Below, piece by piece: positions 7,901 to 17,233 of a stretch of DNA of 22,816 bases (the stretch's first letter is position 1; the number at the start of each line of letters is the position of its first letter). The DNA is taken from NCBI GenBank assembly GCA_012271065.1, contig JAAXHE010000253.1, positions 1 through 22,816 of the forward strand, given 5' to 3'. The notes beneath the pieces are model-generated. The model searched no databases, was not told the DNA's origin, and saw only the letters and a program-made list of their open reading frames with translations. Made by a program: the position numbers and the translations under genes. The DNA is from Candidatus Latescibacterota bacterium (GTDB taxonomy: Bacteria; Latescibacterota; UBA2968; GCA-2709665).

Positions 7901-8695
7901 TCATTCGAACAGTGGAAGGAAATAATCGAACGACCTCCGCAGAACGCCGTCGATGTCGTCCACGCCCATTTCCCGCGTGCCTACGATTTCCAGGACAGCG
8001 TACCTGAGCCCCGGGATCTTTCGAAAGGCGTCTGCCTGTGCGTGGAGATCCATATCTCCCTGACCTGCCACCTGATTCTCAACGGGCCCTATTGCGGACT
8101 GCCGGCCCTTGACGTCACGGATTCTCAAGGAAATAATGTACCGGCTGATCCTGCCGATGCTTTCTTCGGGTACCTCCCGCTGCGGGCACCGCCAGATATG
8201 GGTAGCGTCGTAGTTGATGCCAACCCACTTCCGATCGACCAGCTGCATAAACCGGAAAGCCGTCTCGGTATTGTAGACGGCATTGCCGACATGCGGTTTG
8301 ATGCTGAGCCTGACACCGCGTCGGGCAGCCTGGACCGCGAGGGCGTTGATCTTTTCGACGGTTGACATAAACGCATCTTCATCGTCGGGTTTGCCCCCGG
8401 GGCCCGTTGTGACAAGGGGGGCACCGACCGCGGCGGCCGCATCCAGGATCTGCAGGAAACGGTCCTTGTCGTCCAGGTTGCCGCTGGCACCGAGAGATTC
8501 GATTGTCAACTGGTGATCCGCGGCGCGACGTCTGACGTCGCGGTAATAAGCGTCTCTTTCGCCGATCGCCACGTGTGGCGCCATCCCCGGAATACAACAG
8601 AGTTCGATCGCCCGGTAGCCGGCCGACCGGATCCGTTCCATTGCGACGCCCAGTTCGTGTCCACCATAAAGAATCGTACTGCATCCCAGTTCCAT
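7901..8695 (-). CDS. Sugar phosphate isomerase/epimerase-like TIM-barrel protein
   Basis: A 264-residue xylose-isomerase-like TIM barrel (AP endonuclease 2 superfamily), a frequent partner of Gfo/Idh/MocA dehydrogenases. Visible strands are MELGCSTILYGGHEL, GYRAIELCCIPGM, LTIESLGASGNL, VGAPLVTTGPGG, RLSIKPHVGNAVYNT, VGINYDATHIW, SLRIRDVKGR and YAVLEIVGT. Candidate metal ligands are Asp163, His166, Asp194 and Glu236. The position that is usually Glu in 'LExH' is Lys133 (SIKPHVG). ATG 8695 is chosen because a GAAGGCGAG-type ribosome site lies upstream; a GTG at 8716 in frame would add seven residues but has no Shine-Dalgarno. It is the first gene of the minus-strand operon. Reaction and substrate are unknown. 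Confidence 0.88.
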   Translation of the reverse strand: MELGCSTILYGGHELGVAMERIRSAGYRAIELCCIPGMAPHVAIGERDAYYRDVRRRAADHQLTIESLGASGNLDDKDRFLQILDAAAAVGAPLVTTGPGGKPDDEDAFMSTVEKINALAVQAARRGVRLSIKPHVGNAVYNTETAFRFMQLVDRKWVGINYDATHIWRCPQREVPEESIGRISRYIISLRIRDVKGRQSAIGPVENQVAGQGDMDLHAQADAFRKIPGLRYAVLEIVGTREMGVDDIDGVLRRSFDYFLPLFE

Positions 8696-8747
8696 GATTC
8701 TCGCCTTCTCTTTCACTGAGAGGTAACGTCCAATGACGGGTGGCAGT

Positions 8748-8777
8748 CAAATAAGCCGTCGAACCGGGCTTTGTCAA
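8748..8777 (-). promoter_or_regulatory. Possible promoter for the isomerase-dehydrogenase-phnA operon
   Basis: On the minus strand a perfect TTGACA (complement of 8772-8777) is followed after 18 bases by TATTTG (complement of 8748-8753). The -10 match is poor. The start point would be near 8741, about 46 bases before the ATG. It is back to back with the STAS-gene promoter, with about 43 bases between the two -35 boxes. Confidence 0.45.
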
Positions 8778-8820
8778 GGCGAATCCGGTCGTTGCCGTTG
8801 CGCCTGCTGAAATTCCTGAC

Positions 8821-8849
8821 TTGATCCTGAGCGCGATTGCAATTATATT
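8821..8849 (+). promoter_or_regulatory. Sigma70-type promoter for the STAS gene
   Basis: TTGATC at 8821-8826 and TATATT at 8844-8849 are separated by exactly 17 bases. The start point would be near 8856, giving a leader of about 93 bases before ATG 8949. Confidence 0.65.
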
Positions 8850-8948
8850 GGGTGGCAGCGATTCTTCTCAGATCAAACGGATTGTAACGCGCGATTGAGT
8901 TTTGCGATGGCAGCTGCTGTAACTCGAAACCTTTGAGGGGGAAGAACC

Positions 8949-9302
8949 ATGAAAATCAATGAGGAGATCCGGGAAGATGTTGCCGTCCTGACGGTAACGG
9001 GCGCCCTGATGTCCGGTCCCGAAGTGGCCGAATTTCACGACCACATCAAACGGCTGGTAAAGGATGGCATAAGCAGGGTGGTGGTCGACTTTTCGAAGGT
9101 GAAATGGTTTGGGAGCTCTATGCTCGGCGTCATGACCGCCAGTCTGACAACGGTCCGGCATGCGGGTGGGGATATGCGGCTTACGGGTATTACCCGCAAA
9201 ATCGAGAGTATCCTGATGGTCACGCAACTCGCGGGAATCTTCCGGACCCTGGATACCGTGGATCGGGCAGTAGCGAGTTTCAGGACGCAACCGCCCGAAT
9301 AA
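8949..9302 (+). CDS. STAS-domain protein, anti-anti-sigma factor type
   Basis: A 117-residue single STAS domain. Proteins of this type (SpoIIAA/RsbV-like) bind an anti-sigma kinase in a phosphorylation-controlled way and release the sigma factor; others work in related partner switches. It opens with MKINEEIREDVAVLTVTGAL, the typical first strands. It then has VVVDFSKVKWFGSSMLGVM (residues 44-62), which aligns with the SpoIIAA phosphorylation loop; Ser56 or Ser57 would be the phospho-acceptor. ATG 8949 has a strong GAGGGGGAAG just upstream. The gene looks monocistronic, with its own promoter and terminator, and no anti-sigma kinase, phosphatase or sigma factor lies in the window. Confidence 0.9.
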   Translation: MKINEEIREDVAVLTVTGALMSGPEVAEFHDHIKRLVKDGISRVVVDFSKVKWFGSSMLGVMTASLTTVRHAGGDMRLTGITRKIESILMVTQLAGIFRTLDTVDRAVASFRTQPPE

Positions 9303-9331
9303 AGCCCTGCACCAGCTGGAAGAGAATACGA

Positions 9332-9367
9332 AAGCGTCTTTGTCCATCCGGGATAAAGGCGCTTTTG
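9332..9367 (+). terminator. Rho-independent terminator after the STAS gene
   Basis: A 15-base stem (9332-9346 with 9352-9366, including two G-T pairs) closes a five-base loop and ends in four T, 30 bases past the STAS stop. From here to the uvrA start (9705) there is no gene, only the promoter and dyad listed separately. Confidence 0.75.
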
Positions 9368-9467
9368 GTCGTTTGGGCCCGTGGAAGCGCCCGGACCCCG
9401 GTGAACCGGTCGACTTCAGGCTTTCAGGCGCAGCTATTCAAAAATGGATACCCGCATGGGTTTTCTC

Positions 9468-9496
9468 TTGATACCTGAACATTTGAGTAGTATATT
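9468..9496 (+). promoter_or_regulatory. Sigma70-type promoter for the fused uvrA
   Basis: TTGATA (9468-9473) and TATATT (9491-9496) are separated by exactly 17 bases, each one mismatch from consensus. The start point would be near 9503, so the leader before ATG 9705 would be about 200 bases, which is long. Confidence 0.65.
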
Positions 9497-9522
9497 TGGA
9501 GTTCATACTCTCACGGTGTCTG

Positions 9523-9543
9523 GTACGGTAACCTGTGCCGTAC
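9523..9543. promoter_or_regulatory. Inverted repeat in the uvrA leader
   Basis: GTACGG (9523-9528) and CCGTAC (9538-9543) flank a nine-base spacer, about 20-40 bases past the predicted start point. It could be an operator or an mRNA hairpin. It does not match the Escherichia (CTGT-N8-ACAG) or Bacillus (GAAC-N4-GTTC) LexA boxes as I know them. Confidence 0.35.
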
Positions 9544-9704
9544 GATGTTGCGCCGCACGGGTTTCCCAAATGGTATTTCGTGATCGATAACAAGGGTTTG
9601 TCCGCGATGACACCTCGTATGTCTGTTCGGGAGTCGATTGGCATGTCATCCAACTCCGGAGGCTGTTTGTTTTCCGGCACAGCAACAGGGATCGCGGTGG
9701 AAGC

Positions 9705-12700
9705 ATGGAAACACGTGACATCGTAATCAAGGGCGCGCGGGTTCATAACCTGAAGGACGTGAACCTGACCCTGCCCCGAAATCAGCTGATATGCTTCACG
9801 GGTGTTTCGGGCTCCGGCAAGTCCTCGCTGGCCTTCGATACGATCTTTGCCGAGGGCCAGCGACGCTATATCGAGTCTCTGTCCGCGTATGCCCGTCAGT
9901 TTCTGGGTCAGATCCGCAAGCCCGAGGTAGACCAGATAACCGGTCTTTCGCCAACGGTTTCGATCCAGCAGAAGGCTGCCGCGCGGAATCCTAGGTCGAC
10001 GGTAGGCACGATGACGGAAATCTACGACTACCTTCGAGTTCTGTACGCACGGGTTGGCGTTCCGCATTGTGTGTCGTGCGGAACACCCATCGGCGCACAG
10101 ACGCGCGACGGAATCGTGGGCCGGATCATGGCGCTGGGCGCCGGAACGCGGATACACGTCATGGCGCCGCTAGTACGCGGGAGAAAGGGGGAGTATCTGG
10201 ATCTGTTCGACGACCTTCAACGGGACGGTTACCTCCGTGTCCGTGTCGACGGACGGATCGTGCAACTGACCGAGTCGCAGCGGCTTGAACGACATATCCG
10301 ACACGATGTCGACCTCGTCGTGGACCGGCTGGTCGTGCGGGAGGATGGGTACGGGCGAATCGGCGAGGCGGTCGATGCGGCTCTGGGATACGGCGGCGGT
10401 ACGCTGATCGTCGGTTTCGAGGAAGGAGAGGACCTGCTGCTGAGTTCCAGCTTTGCCTGCACCCGTTGCGGCTTGAGCGCAACCGAACCCACGCCTCAGT
10501 TGTTTTCATTCAACAATCCGCAGGGGATGTGTCCCACTTGCAAGGGTCTCGGCGCCCAGATTGCCCTGGATCCGAAACGGTCGGTACCCGACGACTCCCT
10601 TTCTGTAATGGACGGCGCGATCGCGCCGCTCGGGGAGCCGCGTAACCGGTGGAAAATACACTATTACAACGGTGTATTGATGCGCCACGGCGCTGACGTC
10701 AATACCCCGTGGAGGGAAATCACCGAGACGGCGCAGGAGGAACTGCTGTATGGCGTGAAGAAGCGCATCACGCTCGAGTGGCGGAAGCGGGACGGCAACG
10801 TTTACAGGCATTACGATACGTTCGACGGGATCTTTCCGCCGCTGGAACGCAGATATGCGGAAGGTGGATCACCGGCCTGGCGGCGACGGCTGGGTCCGTA
10901 CATGCGGACGGGAAGATGTCCCGCGTGCCGAGGTGCGCGGCTGAGGGACGAAGCCGCGGCGGTGACCATCGAGGGGAAATCGCTCCCGGCGGCCGCGGCG
11001 ATGTCGGTGAGGGATGCCTTTGCGTTCTTCAGCGGACTGAATCTGACCGCGACCCGCCGGAGGATCGCGGAGGATGCACTCAAGGAAATCCTGGGTCGGC
11101 TCAGGTTCCTGCTTGACGTCGGGCTGGATTATCTGACACTGGATCGTACGGCGCCCACGCTGTCCGGGGGCGAGGCGCAGCGCATCCGGCTGGCCGGTCA
11201 GATCGGCAGCGGTCTGGTCGGGGTCACGTACGTGCTGGACGAACCCTCGGTCGGACTGCACCAGCGAGACAACCAGCGGCTGCTGGACGCGCTGTGCCTG
11301 TTGCGGGACGCGGGCAATACGGTCATTGTCGTGGAACACGACGAGGAAACGATGAGGAGGGCGGACTGGATCGTGGATTTCGGTCCGGGTCCCGGTCACC
11401 TGGGAGGGGAGGTGGTCGCCTGCGGGCCCTGGCCGACGATCGCACTGTCGGAGAGGTCCAGGACTGGATCCTATCTCTCAGGTGAACAATCAATCGCAGT
11501 GCCCGATCGCAGGGCGCCTTCCGGCCCCCTGCTTCGCGTTTACGGCGCGAGGCAGCATAACCTCAAGGGAATCGACGTTGAGATCCCCCTCGGGCTGTTC
11601 AATTGCGTGACGGGGGTCTCCGGTTCGGGCAAGAGTTCGCTCATAAACGACGTCGTCTACCGGACGCTGGCGCGGGAATTGAACCGGGCCGAGACCGAAC
11701 CCGGTGACTTCGACCGGATTGAAGGCATCGATGCGCTGGATAAGGTAATCGAGATCGACCAGCAGCCGATCGGACGTACCCCAAGGAGCAACCCGGCCAC
11801 GTACACGGGCGTGTTCGGCCCGATTCGTGCCTTGTACGCGGACCTGCCCGAGTCCAGGGTGAGAGGATACAGGCCGGGCCGGTTCAGTTTCAATGTGAAA
11901 GGCGGGCGGTGCGAGGCCTGCGACGGAAATGGCGCCAACGTGGTCGAGATGGACTTTCTTGCCGACGTATGGGTGACGTGCGACGTCTGCGAAGGACGGC
12001 GTTTCAGTCGTGAGACGCTGGATGTTCGTTACAAGGGGGCGTCGATCGCGGACGTGCTGGAAATGGAGGTGAGGCGGGCTTGCGCCCTTTTCGAAGCGGT
12101 GCCCCAGGTCCACCGCATACTTGAGGTACTGGTCGAGGTGGGGATGGGCTACGTGAAACTCGGGCAGCCGGCGCCAACGTTGTCCGGCGGAGAAGCGCAA
12201 CGGGTAAAACTGGCTAAAGAATTGTGCCGCAAACAGACAGGGTCTACTCTTTATATTTTGGATGAGCCTACTACGGGGCTGCATTTTGCAGATGTTCAAA
12301 ACCTGCTCAGGGTACTTCATCGGCTCGTGGATCTTGGAAATACCGTGGTGGTAATCGAACATAACATGGACGTCGTCAAAACAGCGGACTGGATAATCGA
12401 CCTCGGACCCGGAGGCGGGGGAGCCGGCGGCCATGTGGTGGTTCAGGGGACCCCCGAACGCGTGGGGCGGTCCAGACGCTCTCCTTCGGCCCGTCCTCTG
12501 CGGGCTGCACTGGAAGACGGACACGTCCCTTCTACGACCGACGCAGGGCATGGCCGCCACCACGGACCCAGGGGACTTGTGCGTGAAATCCAGGTTACCG
12601 GGGCACGGGAGAACAACCTTCGGAACGTGGATGTGCGGATTCCACGAGAAAAGCTGACCGCCGTATCGGGTGTTTCCGGATCGGGAAAGTCCTCGCTGGC

Positions 12701-15368
12701 CCTGGATACGGTTTTTGCCGAGGGCCAGAGGCGATATGTAGAATCGCTTTCGGCATACGCGCGGCAGTTTTTGGGTCAGCTTCCCAAACCGAAGGTCGAG
12801 CGGGTTATCGGGCTGTCGCCCGCAATCGCCATAGAGCAGAAGGCCGCAAGCAGAAACCCGCGGTCTACCGTGGGCACGGTAACCGAAGTGTATGACTACC
12901 TGCGGGCGTTGTTTGCGCTCGTGGGAGAGGTCCATTGCCCTGACTGCGGCGTGAGGGCCGGGGCGCTGGCGGTTCAGGAAATCGTCGACCGAATCGTGGG
13001 AATGCCTTCGGGAAGACGGATATATCTGCTGAGCCCGCAACGACCGGGCAGGGGGGAGGATTATAACGGACTGATTTCCAGGGCCGCTCGGGACGGGTAC
13101 GTGCGTGGGAGGCTTGATGGAGACGTGTTCGACCTGAATTCCGCCGCAGAGATCGACTATCGGCAGTCGCACAGACTGGAGATTCTGGTGGACCGCGTCA
13201 CGCTGAGACCCGGCGTACGGAAGCGCATTGCGGATTCCATCGAGAAGGCGCTGGCGATGTCGGGCGGCGTCGTCATCGTGGCCTCTCCCGACGATGACGT
13301 GGAAACCCGATTCAGCCAGTTCCTGTCCTGTCCGTCGTGCGGGAGGAGTTTCGACGAGGTCACCCCGCAGCACCTTTCGTTCAACAGCCCCGAGGGATGG
13401 TGCGCCTCGTGCGAGGGCATGGGAATCCAGAGGGGGATGGGCAGGAACACGCTGATTCCGGATCCCCGAAGGTCTTTGTCCCAGGGGGCGGTACCGGTTC
13501 TCGGCGAAATGAACGAAGGCCCGCTGGCAGCGCTGATTCGTTCCGTGGGCGAGGTGGCGGAATTCGACCTGGAGACGCCGGTCGCGCAGATGTCGCAGGC
13601 TGCACAGGACGCGCTGCTCTACGGTACCGGGGATCGATGGATTCGGTTCGCAAACGGCATGCGATGCCAATACAAGGGTCTGTTCAATTCGCTCGAGGAG
13701 CTGGCGAGGCTTTCCCCGCGCTTTCGTGAAGCGATGGGCGATCTGGTGGAAGACGTGCCGTGCCGTGCGTGCGAAGGCACGCGTCTCAAGCCCGAAAGTG
13801 CCTCCGTCCGTCTGCGCGGGCTGACGCTTTGCGAGCTGGTTGACCTGCCCATCGGTGCGGCGCGGCAATGGCTTACGGATCTTACACTGACAGGTCGCGA
13901 GCTGGATGCCGTCGGCGAAGTCCTCCAGGAAGTCCGCGTACGGATGCGGTTCCTGTACGAAGTCGGCCTGGGCTACCTGTCACTGTCGCGCCGGGCGCCC
14001 ACGTTATCGGGCGGCGAGGCGCAGCGAATCCGTCTCGCCAGCCAGATTGGTTCCGGTCTGACCGGCGTACTGTACGTGTTGGATGAGCCGACTATCGGAC
14101 TTCACCAGCGGGACAATCGACGGTTGCTCGCCGCCCTCCGTCAGTTGCGGGATCTCGGCAATACCCTCCTGGTCGTCGAGCACGATCGCGAGACGTTGGA
14201 AACTGCCGATCATATCGTGGATTTTGGTCCCGGGGCCGGGTCTCACGGGGGAATGCTGGTGGCGGAGGGGCACCCGAAACGCCTGAGCGCCGAGAAAGGA
14301 TCACTGACGGCGGAATACCTGGCGGGCGGACTGGCCATCGAACAGCCGCCACGGAGGATTGCCCTTAAAGGTTGTCTCGAAGTCGTGGGCGCACGTGAGA
14401 ACAATCTGAAGTGTCTGAACGTGAAGTTTCCGCTCGGAATGTTGATCGGCGTCACGGGTGTGTCGGGATCGGGAAAATCCTCGCTTGTGAACGACGTCCT
14501 TTACGGGGCGCTTTCCGCCGGACTAAACCATGTCCGAGGATCCGCGGCGGATCACGACGAGGTCCGGGGAATGGACTGCATCGACAAGGTCATCAACATC
14601 GACCAGTCCCCGATCGGTTTTTCCCCTCGCAGCAATCCGGCGACCTACGTGAAGGTGTTCGACAAGATTCGGACGCTCTACGCGCAGTTGCCTGACGCAA
14701 GGATACGCGGGTTTTCGCCGGGGCACTTCAGCTTCAATCACCGGAAAGGCCGCTGCGAGGCCTGTAAGGGGCTGGGATCGCGGTGTATCGAAATGCATTT
14801 TCTGCCCGACGTCTGGGTGACCTGCGAGGATTGCAGCGGGAAGCGGTACAACCGGGATGTGGTGAACGTCCTGTACAAGGGCCGGTCTGTTGCGGATGTG
14901 CTGGATATGACGGTCGACCACGCGCTGCGGCAGTTCGCAAACGTGCCGGGAATCCGTCGAACGCTCAAGACCCTGGTCGACGTGGGATTGGGGTATATCA
15001 AGATGGGACAGGCGTCGACCACGCTGTCGGGCGGGGAGGCGCAACGGGTAAAACTCGCCAGGGAACTCGCCCGGCCTGACACGGGCAAGACCGTATATCT
15101 GCTGGACGAGCCCACGACCGGATTGCACGTCGCCGATGTGGCCAGGCTGCTCGATGTATTGAATCGACTCGTAGATGCGGGCAATACGGTCATCGTGATC
15201 GAGCACAATATGGATGTCATCAGGACGGCGGACTGGATCATCGACCTTGGACCGGACGGCGGCGAAGCCGGCGGGTACCTGGTGGCGGAAGGTACGCCTG
15301 AAGACGTGGCGAAGGTCGACGCATCGCATACGGGCCGGTTCCTTAGAGAGGTGCTCGACTGCGGCTAG
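9705..15368 (+). CDS. uvrA: Tandem-fused UvrA (two complete excinuclease ABC subunit A units in one chain)
   Basis: The 1887 residues are about twice normal UvrA (~940). UvrA is the ATP-driven damage-recognition subunit of nucleotide excision repair and loads UvrB. Unit 1 (residues 1 to ~905) has Walker [10 protein letters not shown] at 33 and 637, LSGGEAQ at 486 and 826, Walker [10 protein letters not shown] and LDEPTTGLH, and zinc cysteines 252/255/276/279 and 736/739/759/762. Unit 2 (from ~960) repeats this: Walker A at 989 and 1585, LSGGEAQ at 1434 and 1774, zinc cysteines 1209/1212/1233/1236 and 1684/1687/1707/1710. All four ATPase modules look intact. Both units keep a UvrB-binding-like segment after the first CxxCG. 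The insertion domain of unit 2 is more divergent. A charged His/Arg-rich linker (~905-960) joins them. ATG 9705 follows GGTGGAAGC. Chlamydial UvrA is known to be a similar double protein. No uvrB or uvrC is nearby. Confidence 0.95.
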   Translation: METRDIVIKGARVHNLKDVNLTLPRNQLICFTGVSGSGKSSLAFDTIFAEGQRRYIESLSAYARQFLGQIRKPEVDQITGLSPTVSIQQKAAARNPRSTVGTMTEIYDYLRVLYARVGVPHCVSCGTPIGAQTRDGIVGRIMALGAGTRIHVMAPLVRGRKGEYLDLFDDLQRDGYLRVRVDGRIVQLTESQRLERHIRHDVDLVVDRLVVREDGYGRIGEAVDAALGYGGGTLIVGFEEGEDLLLSSSFACTRCGLSATEPTPQLFSFNNPQGMCPTCKGLGAQIALDPKRSVPDDSLSVMDGAIAPLGEPRNRWKIHYYNGVLMRHGADVNTPWREITETAQEELLYGVKKRITLEWRKRDGNVYRHYDTFDGIFPPLERRYAEGGSPAWRRRLGPYMRTGRCPACRGARLRDEAAAVTIEGKSLPAAAAMSVRDAFAFFSGLNLTATRRRIAEDALKEILGRLRFLLDVGLDYLTLDRTAPTLSGGEAQRIRLAGQIGSGLVGVTYVLDEPSVGLHQRDNQRLLDALCLLRDAGNTVIVVEHDEETMRRADWIVDFGPGPGHLGGEVVACGPWPTIALSERSRTGSYLSGEQSIAVPDRRAPSGPLLRVYGARQHNLKGIDVEIPLGLFNCVTGVSGSGKSSLINDVVYRTLARELNRAETEPGDFDRIEGIDALDKVIEIDQQPIGRTPRSNPATYTGVFGPIRALYADLPESRVRGYRPGRFSFNVKGGRCEACDGNGANVVEMDFLADVWVTCDVCEGRRFSRETLDVRYKGASIADVLEMEVRRACALFEAVPQVHRILEVLVEVGMGYVKLGQPAPTLSGGEAQRVKLAKELCRKQTGSTLYILDEPTTGLHFADVQNLLRVLHRLVDLGNTVVVIEHNMDVVKTADWIIDLGPGGGGAGGHVVVQGTPERVGRSRRSPSARPLRAALEDGHVPSTTDAGHGRHHGPRGLVREIQVTGARENNLRNVDVRIPREKLTAVSGVSGSGKSSLALDTVFAEGQRRYVESLSAYARQFLGQLPKPKVERVIGLSPAIAIEQKAASRNPRSTVGTVTEVYDYLRALFALVGEVHCPDCGVRAGALAVQEIVDRIVGMPSGRRIYLLSPQRPGRGEDYNGLISRAARDGYVRGRLDGDVFDLNSAAEIDYRQSHRLEILVDRVTLRPGVRKRIADSIEKALAMSGGVVIVASPDDDVETRFSQFLSCPSCGRSFDEVTPQHLSFNSPEGWCASCEGMGIQRGMGRNTLIPDPRRSLSQGAVPVLGEMNEGPLAALIRSVGEVAEFDLETPVAQMSQAAQDALLYGTGDRWIRFANGMRCQYKGLFNSLEELARLSPRFREAMGDLVEDVPCRACEGTRLKPESASVRLRGLTLCELVDLPIGAARQWLTDLTLTGRELDAVGEVLQEVRVRMRFLYEVGLGYLSLSRRAPTLSGGEAQRIRLASQIGSGLTGVLYVLDEPTIGLHQRDNRRLLAALRQLRDLGNTLLVVEHDRETLETADHIVDFGPGAGSHGGMLVAEGHPKRLSAEKGSLTAEYLAGGLAIEQPPRRIALKGCLEVVGARENNLKCLNVKFPLGMLIGVTGVSGSGKSSLVNDVLYGALSAGLNHVRGSAADHDEVRGMDCIDKVINIDQSPIGFSPRSNPATYVKVFDKIRTLYAQLPDARIRGFSPGHFSFNHRKGRCEACKGLGSRCIEMHFLPDVWVTCEDCSGKRYNRDVVNVLYKGRSVADVLDMTVDHALRQFANVPGIRRTLKTLVDVGLGYIKMGQASTTLSGGEAQRVKLARELARPDTGKTVYLLDEPTTGLHVADVARLLDVLNRLVDAGNTVIVIEHNMDVIRTADWIIDLGPDGGEAGGYLVAEGTPEDVAKVDASHTGRFLREVLDCG

Positions 15369-15502
15369 CAAGGCTTGAGGGAAGCGCCCGATGTTCCCGC
15401 CTGATGCGGATTGCCGATCCAGGCCACGGGTAGGGTGCATCCGTACCCGGTGTAAGATAGCGCTATTGACGGTGTTTCACGATCATCATTCGGGGGAATA
15501 CG

Positions 15503-16561
15503 ATGGTAGTCGCAACCCGGAATTCGTCGCCGAAGTCCAGGGACGCCGCCGATTTCGTCGGCGACGGGCGTGGCGATCAGGAGGAAATATACGCCGCGAT
15601 TCGGGCGCTTCCGCCGTCGGGCGGCACGGTCGTCCTGATGGAGGGCGTTTACGACATCCGCAAGGTGGAGGGTACGCTCGGCGGGTTGATTATCGACCGG
15701 AGCAACGTGACGCTGGCGGGGCAGGGCGCCGCAACGCGGCTGATTCTGGCGCCCGGACAGAATACGAACGTGATCCGCATTATCGGGAACGGGGTGGGAA
15801 ATATCACAATACGAGATCTCTGGGTGGACCAGAATCGGGATCAGAATCCCTACGACGGCGCCGAGTTCGGGAATGTCTCCCACGGGCGGTTCGAATTCAA
15901 CGGCATAAAGGCTTTCTGCGCGGAACCCGGCAGATCCTGCCCGAAGCCGACACACAATATTACGATACGGAATTGTACGGTGTTGAATGCCCAGCGACTC
16001 GGCATTATGCTTCAGGGGCCCAACATGAGGGTCGTTGACAACCGCCTGGGAAATGCGAATTCGGACGCGGTGGAGTTGCTGGGCGGTCCGGGGTTTGTGA
16101 TGGGTAATTTCGTTGAGATTACGGGTCGGACGCATGTCGCCGTGGGATCCGACGCCGGTGACTCGGTCATAATGGCGAACAACCACGTACACGTGCGGGA
16201 GGGTGGAGATCTGGACATAGCCTTTCGATCCTGGGCGGGGTCCGAGCGCCACGTGATTTCGGACAATATAGTTACGGTCGATGAGGGTGGCAGTCTGGGT
16301 CTCGCGATGGACGTGCGCGGTTTGAATACGTCCGTTTCAGGAAATGTGATCAGTGGACCGCACCCGGGGAAACGTCTACCGCTCTGGCTTACAGGCGCTG
16401 GCATGGCGGTCACCGGAAATCACTTTCTGAATGTCGACGTTATTGTCACCGACCAGACGGGCACGGACCGGCCAATTCTGGTTCACGGTAACGTAATGGA
16501 AAACTCGGCGGTCGTTCATGATGCCGGCAACCTGGTTCGGCCGGCGGAAGACAGGAATTGA
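15503..16561 (+). CDS. Right-handed parallel beta-helix protein (pectate-lyase-superfamily type)
   Basis: A 352-residue protein. The N-terminus, SRDAADFVGDGRGDQEEIYA followed by LPPSGGTVVLMEGVYDIRK, is the opening seen in pectate-lyase-3/beta-helix proteins. It continues with short strand repeats: NVTLAGQGAATRLIL, NITIRDLWVDQN, HNITIRNCTVLNAQRLGIML, NMRVVDNRLGNANSDAVELL, SVIMANNHVHV, HVISDNIVTVDEGG and TSVSGNVISG. This beta-helix ladder is typical of polysaccharide lyases, hydrolases and epimerases. No signal peptide is visible: the start MVVATRNSSPKS has no hydrophobic run. ATG 15503 has GGGGGAA upstream. The stop TGA overlaps the ATG of the next gene by one base, so the two products are probably made together. 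Catalytic residues cannot be assigned. The 134-base gap after uvrA has no strong promoter or terminator that I can defend. Confidence 0.82.
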   Translation: MVVATRNSSPKSRDAADFVGDGRGDQEEIYAAIRALPPSGGTVVLMEGVYDIRKVEGTLGGLIIDRSNVTLAGQGAATRLILAPGQNTNVIRIIGNGVGNITIRDLWVDQNRDQNPYDGAEFGNVSHGRFEFNGIKAFCAEPGRSCPKPTHNITIRNCTVLNAQRLGIMLQGPNMRVVDNRLGNANSDAVELLGGPGFVMGNFVEITGRTHVAVGSDAGDSVIMANNHVHVREGGDLDIAFRSWAGSERHVISDNIVTVDEGGSLGLAMDVRGLNTSVSGNVISGPHPGKRLPLWLTGAGMAVTGNHFLNVDVIVTDQTGTDRPILVHGNVMENSAVVHDAGNLVRPAEDRN

Positions 16562-17205
16562 TGAATCTGGAGATTTCAAAGCGCGTCTTTTTCAGATTCG
16601 AGTGGCAGTGCCCGTATCGCAAAGTGCCGCCGACGATTGACGGAGACCTGAAGGATTGGAACGGTACGTACAAAATGCCGGACCTCATGGCTTTGGACGG
16701 ACGGGAGGCATTTTCCGACGTCTACGCTGCCTGGAACGAGCGGGGTCTCTACTTCGCGGTACACGTCAGGAAGGCGGCTGGCGCGAACGTGGACCGCCGA
16801 CGTCCACTGCAGGGCGATGGCTTGCAGGTCTGGGTGGATACGCGGAATGTCCGGAACGTGCACCGTGCGAGCCGGTACTGCCACCACTTCTATTTCCTGC
16901 CCGGCACTGGACGGTTGAAGTCAAGGGGTGGACAGAAACGTATACGCCGGGCTCGTGCGCATTCAAGACAGTGCGAATCCTCGGAGTTGCAGGTCGCCAG
17001 CGATACATCCGGAACTGGATATCGACTTGAGGTCCACCTGCCGGCGAAGACGCTGACCGGGTTCGATCCGGAAGAAAACCGCCTGTTGGGATTCACCTAT
17101 CTGCTCCAGGATCGGAGGCAGGGACGGCAGTTCTGGAGCGCCGACGAGCCGCTTCCTGTCTCGTACGACCCGAGCCTGTGGGGCACAATTGAACTTGTGA
17201 AGTGA
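16561..17205 (+). CDS. CBM9/DOMON-like carbohydrate-binding domain protein
   Basis: A 214-residue protein with the hallmarks of the family-9 carbohydrate-binding/DOMON-like fold. These are PPTIDGDLKDWNG (residues 23-35), DVYAAWNERGLYFAVHVRK (53-71), GDGLQVWVDTR (85-95), GYRLEVHLPAKTLTGFDPEE and LGFTYLLQDR. Such domains bind sugars or haem and are usually extracytoplasmic, but the N-terminus (MNLEISKRVFFRFEWQ) is not a signal peptide. ATG 16561 overlaps the TGA of the beta-helix gene (TGATG) and has AGGAA upstream; a TTG at 16558 is possible but less likely. Translational coupling implies a shared task with the beta-helix protein, perhaps recognition and processing of a glycan. Residues ~118-140 are unusually rich in Arg and Lys. 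Confidence 0.75.
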   Translation: MNLEISKRVFFRFEWQCPYRKVPPTIDGDLKDWNGTYKMPDLMALDGREAFSDVYAAWNERGLYFAVHVRKAAGANVDRRRPLQGDGLQVWVDTRNVRNVHRASRYCHHFYFLPGTGRLKSRGGQKRIRRARAHSRQCESSELQVASDTSGTGYRLEVHLPAKTLTGFDPEENRLLGFTYLLQDRRQGRQFWSADEPLPVSYDPSLWGTIELVK

Positions 17206-17213
17206 GGCACGGG

Positions 17214-17233
17214 AAAGTGGTACTGCTCACTTT
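17214..17233 (+). terminator. Weak terminator-like hairpin after the CBM9-like gene
   Basis: AAAGTG (17214-17219) pairs with CACTTT (17228-17233) around an eight-base loop, nine bases past the stop, with no run of T after it. It may be a weak terminator or only a processing hairpin. The remaining bases up to the ABC gene at 17431 hold no convincing promoter. Confidence 0.28.

Noticed and set aside
11490..13868. 792-codon open frame on the minus strand inside uvrA
   Set aside because: It runs antisense to clear UvrA coding sequence. Its product has no recognisable domain and is rich in Arg, His, Pro and Gln, as expected for a shadow frame in GC-rich DNA.
15425..15452. Hairpin after uvrA (CACGGGTA with TACCC-G-GTG) as a terminator
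   Set aside because: The stem has a bulge and no run of T follows, so it does not meet the usual form of a rho-independent terminator.
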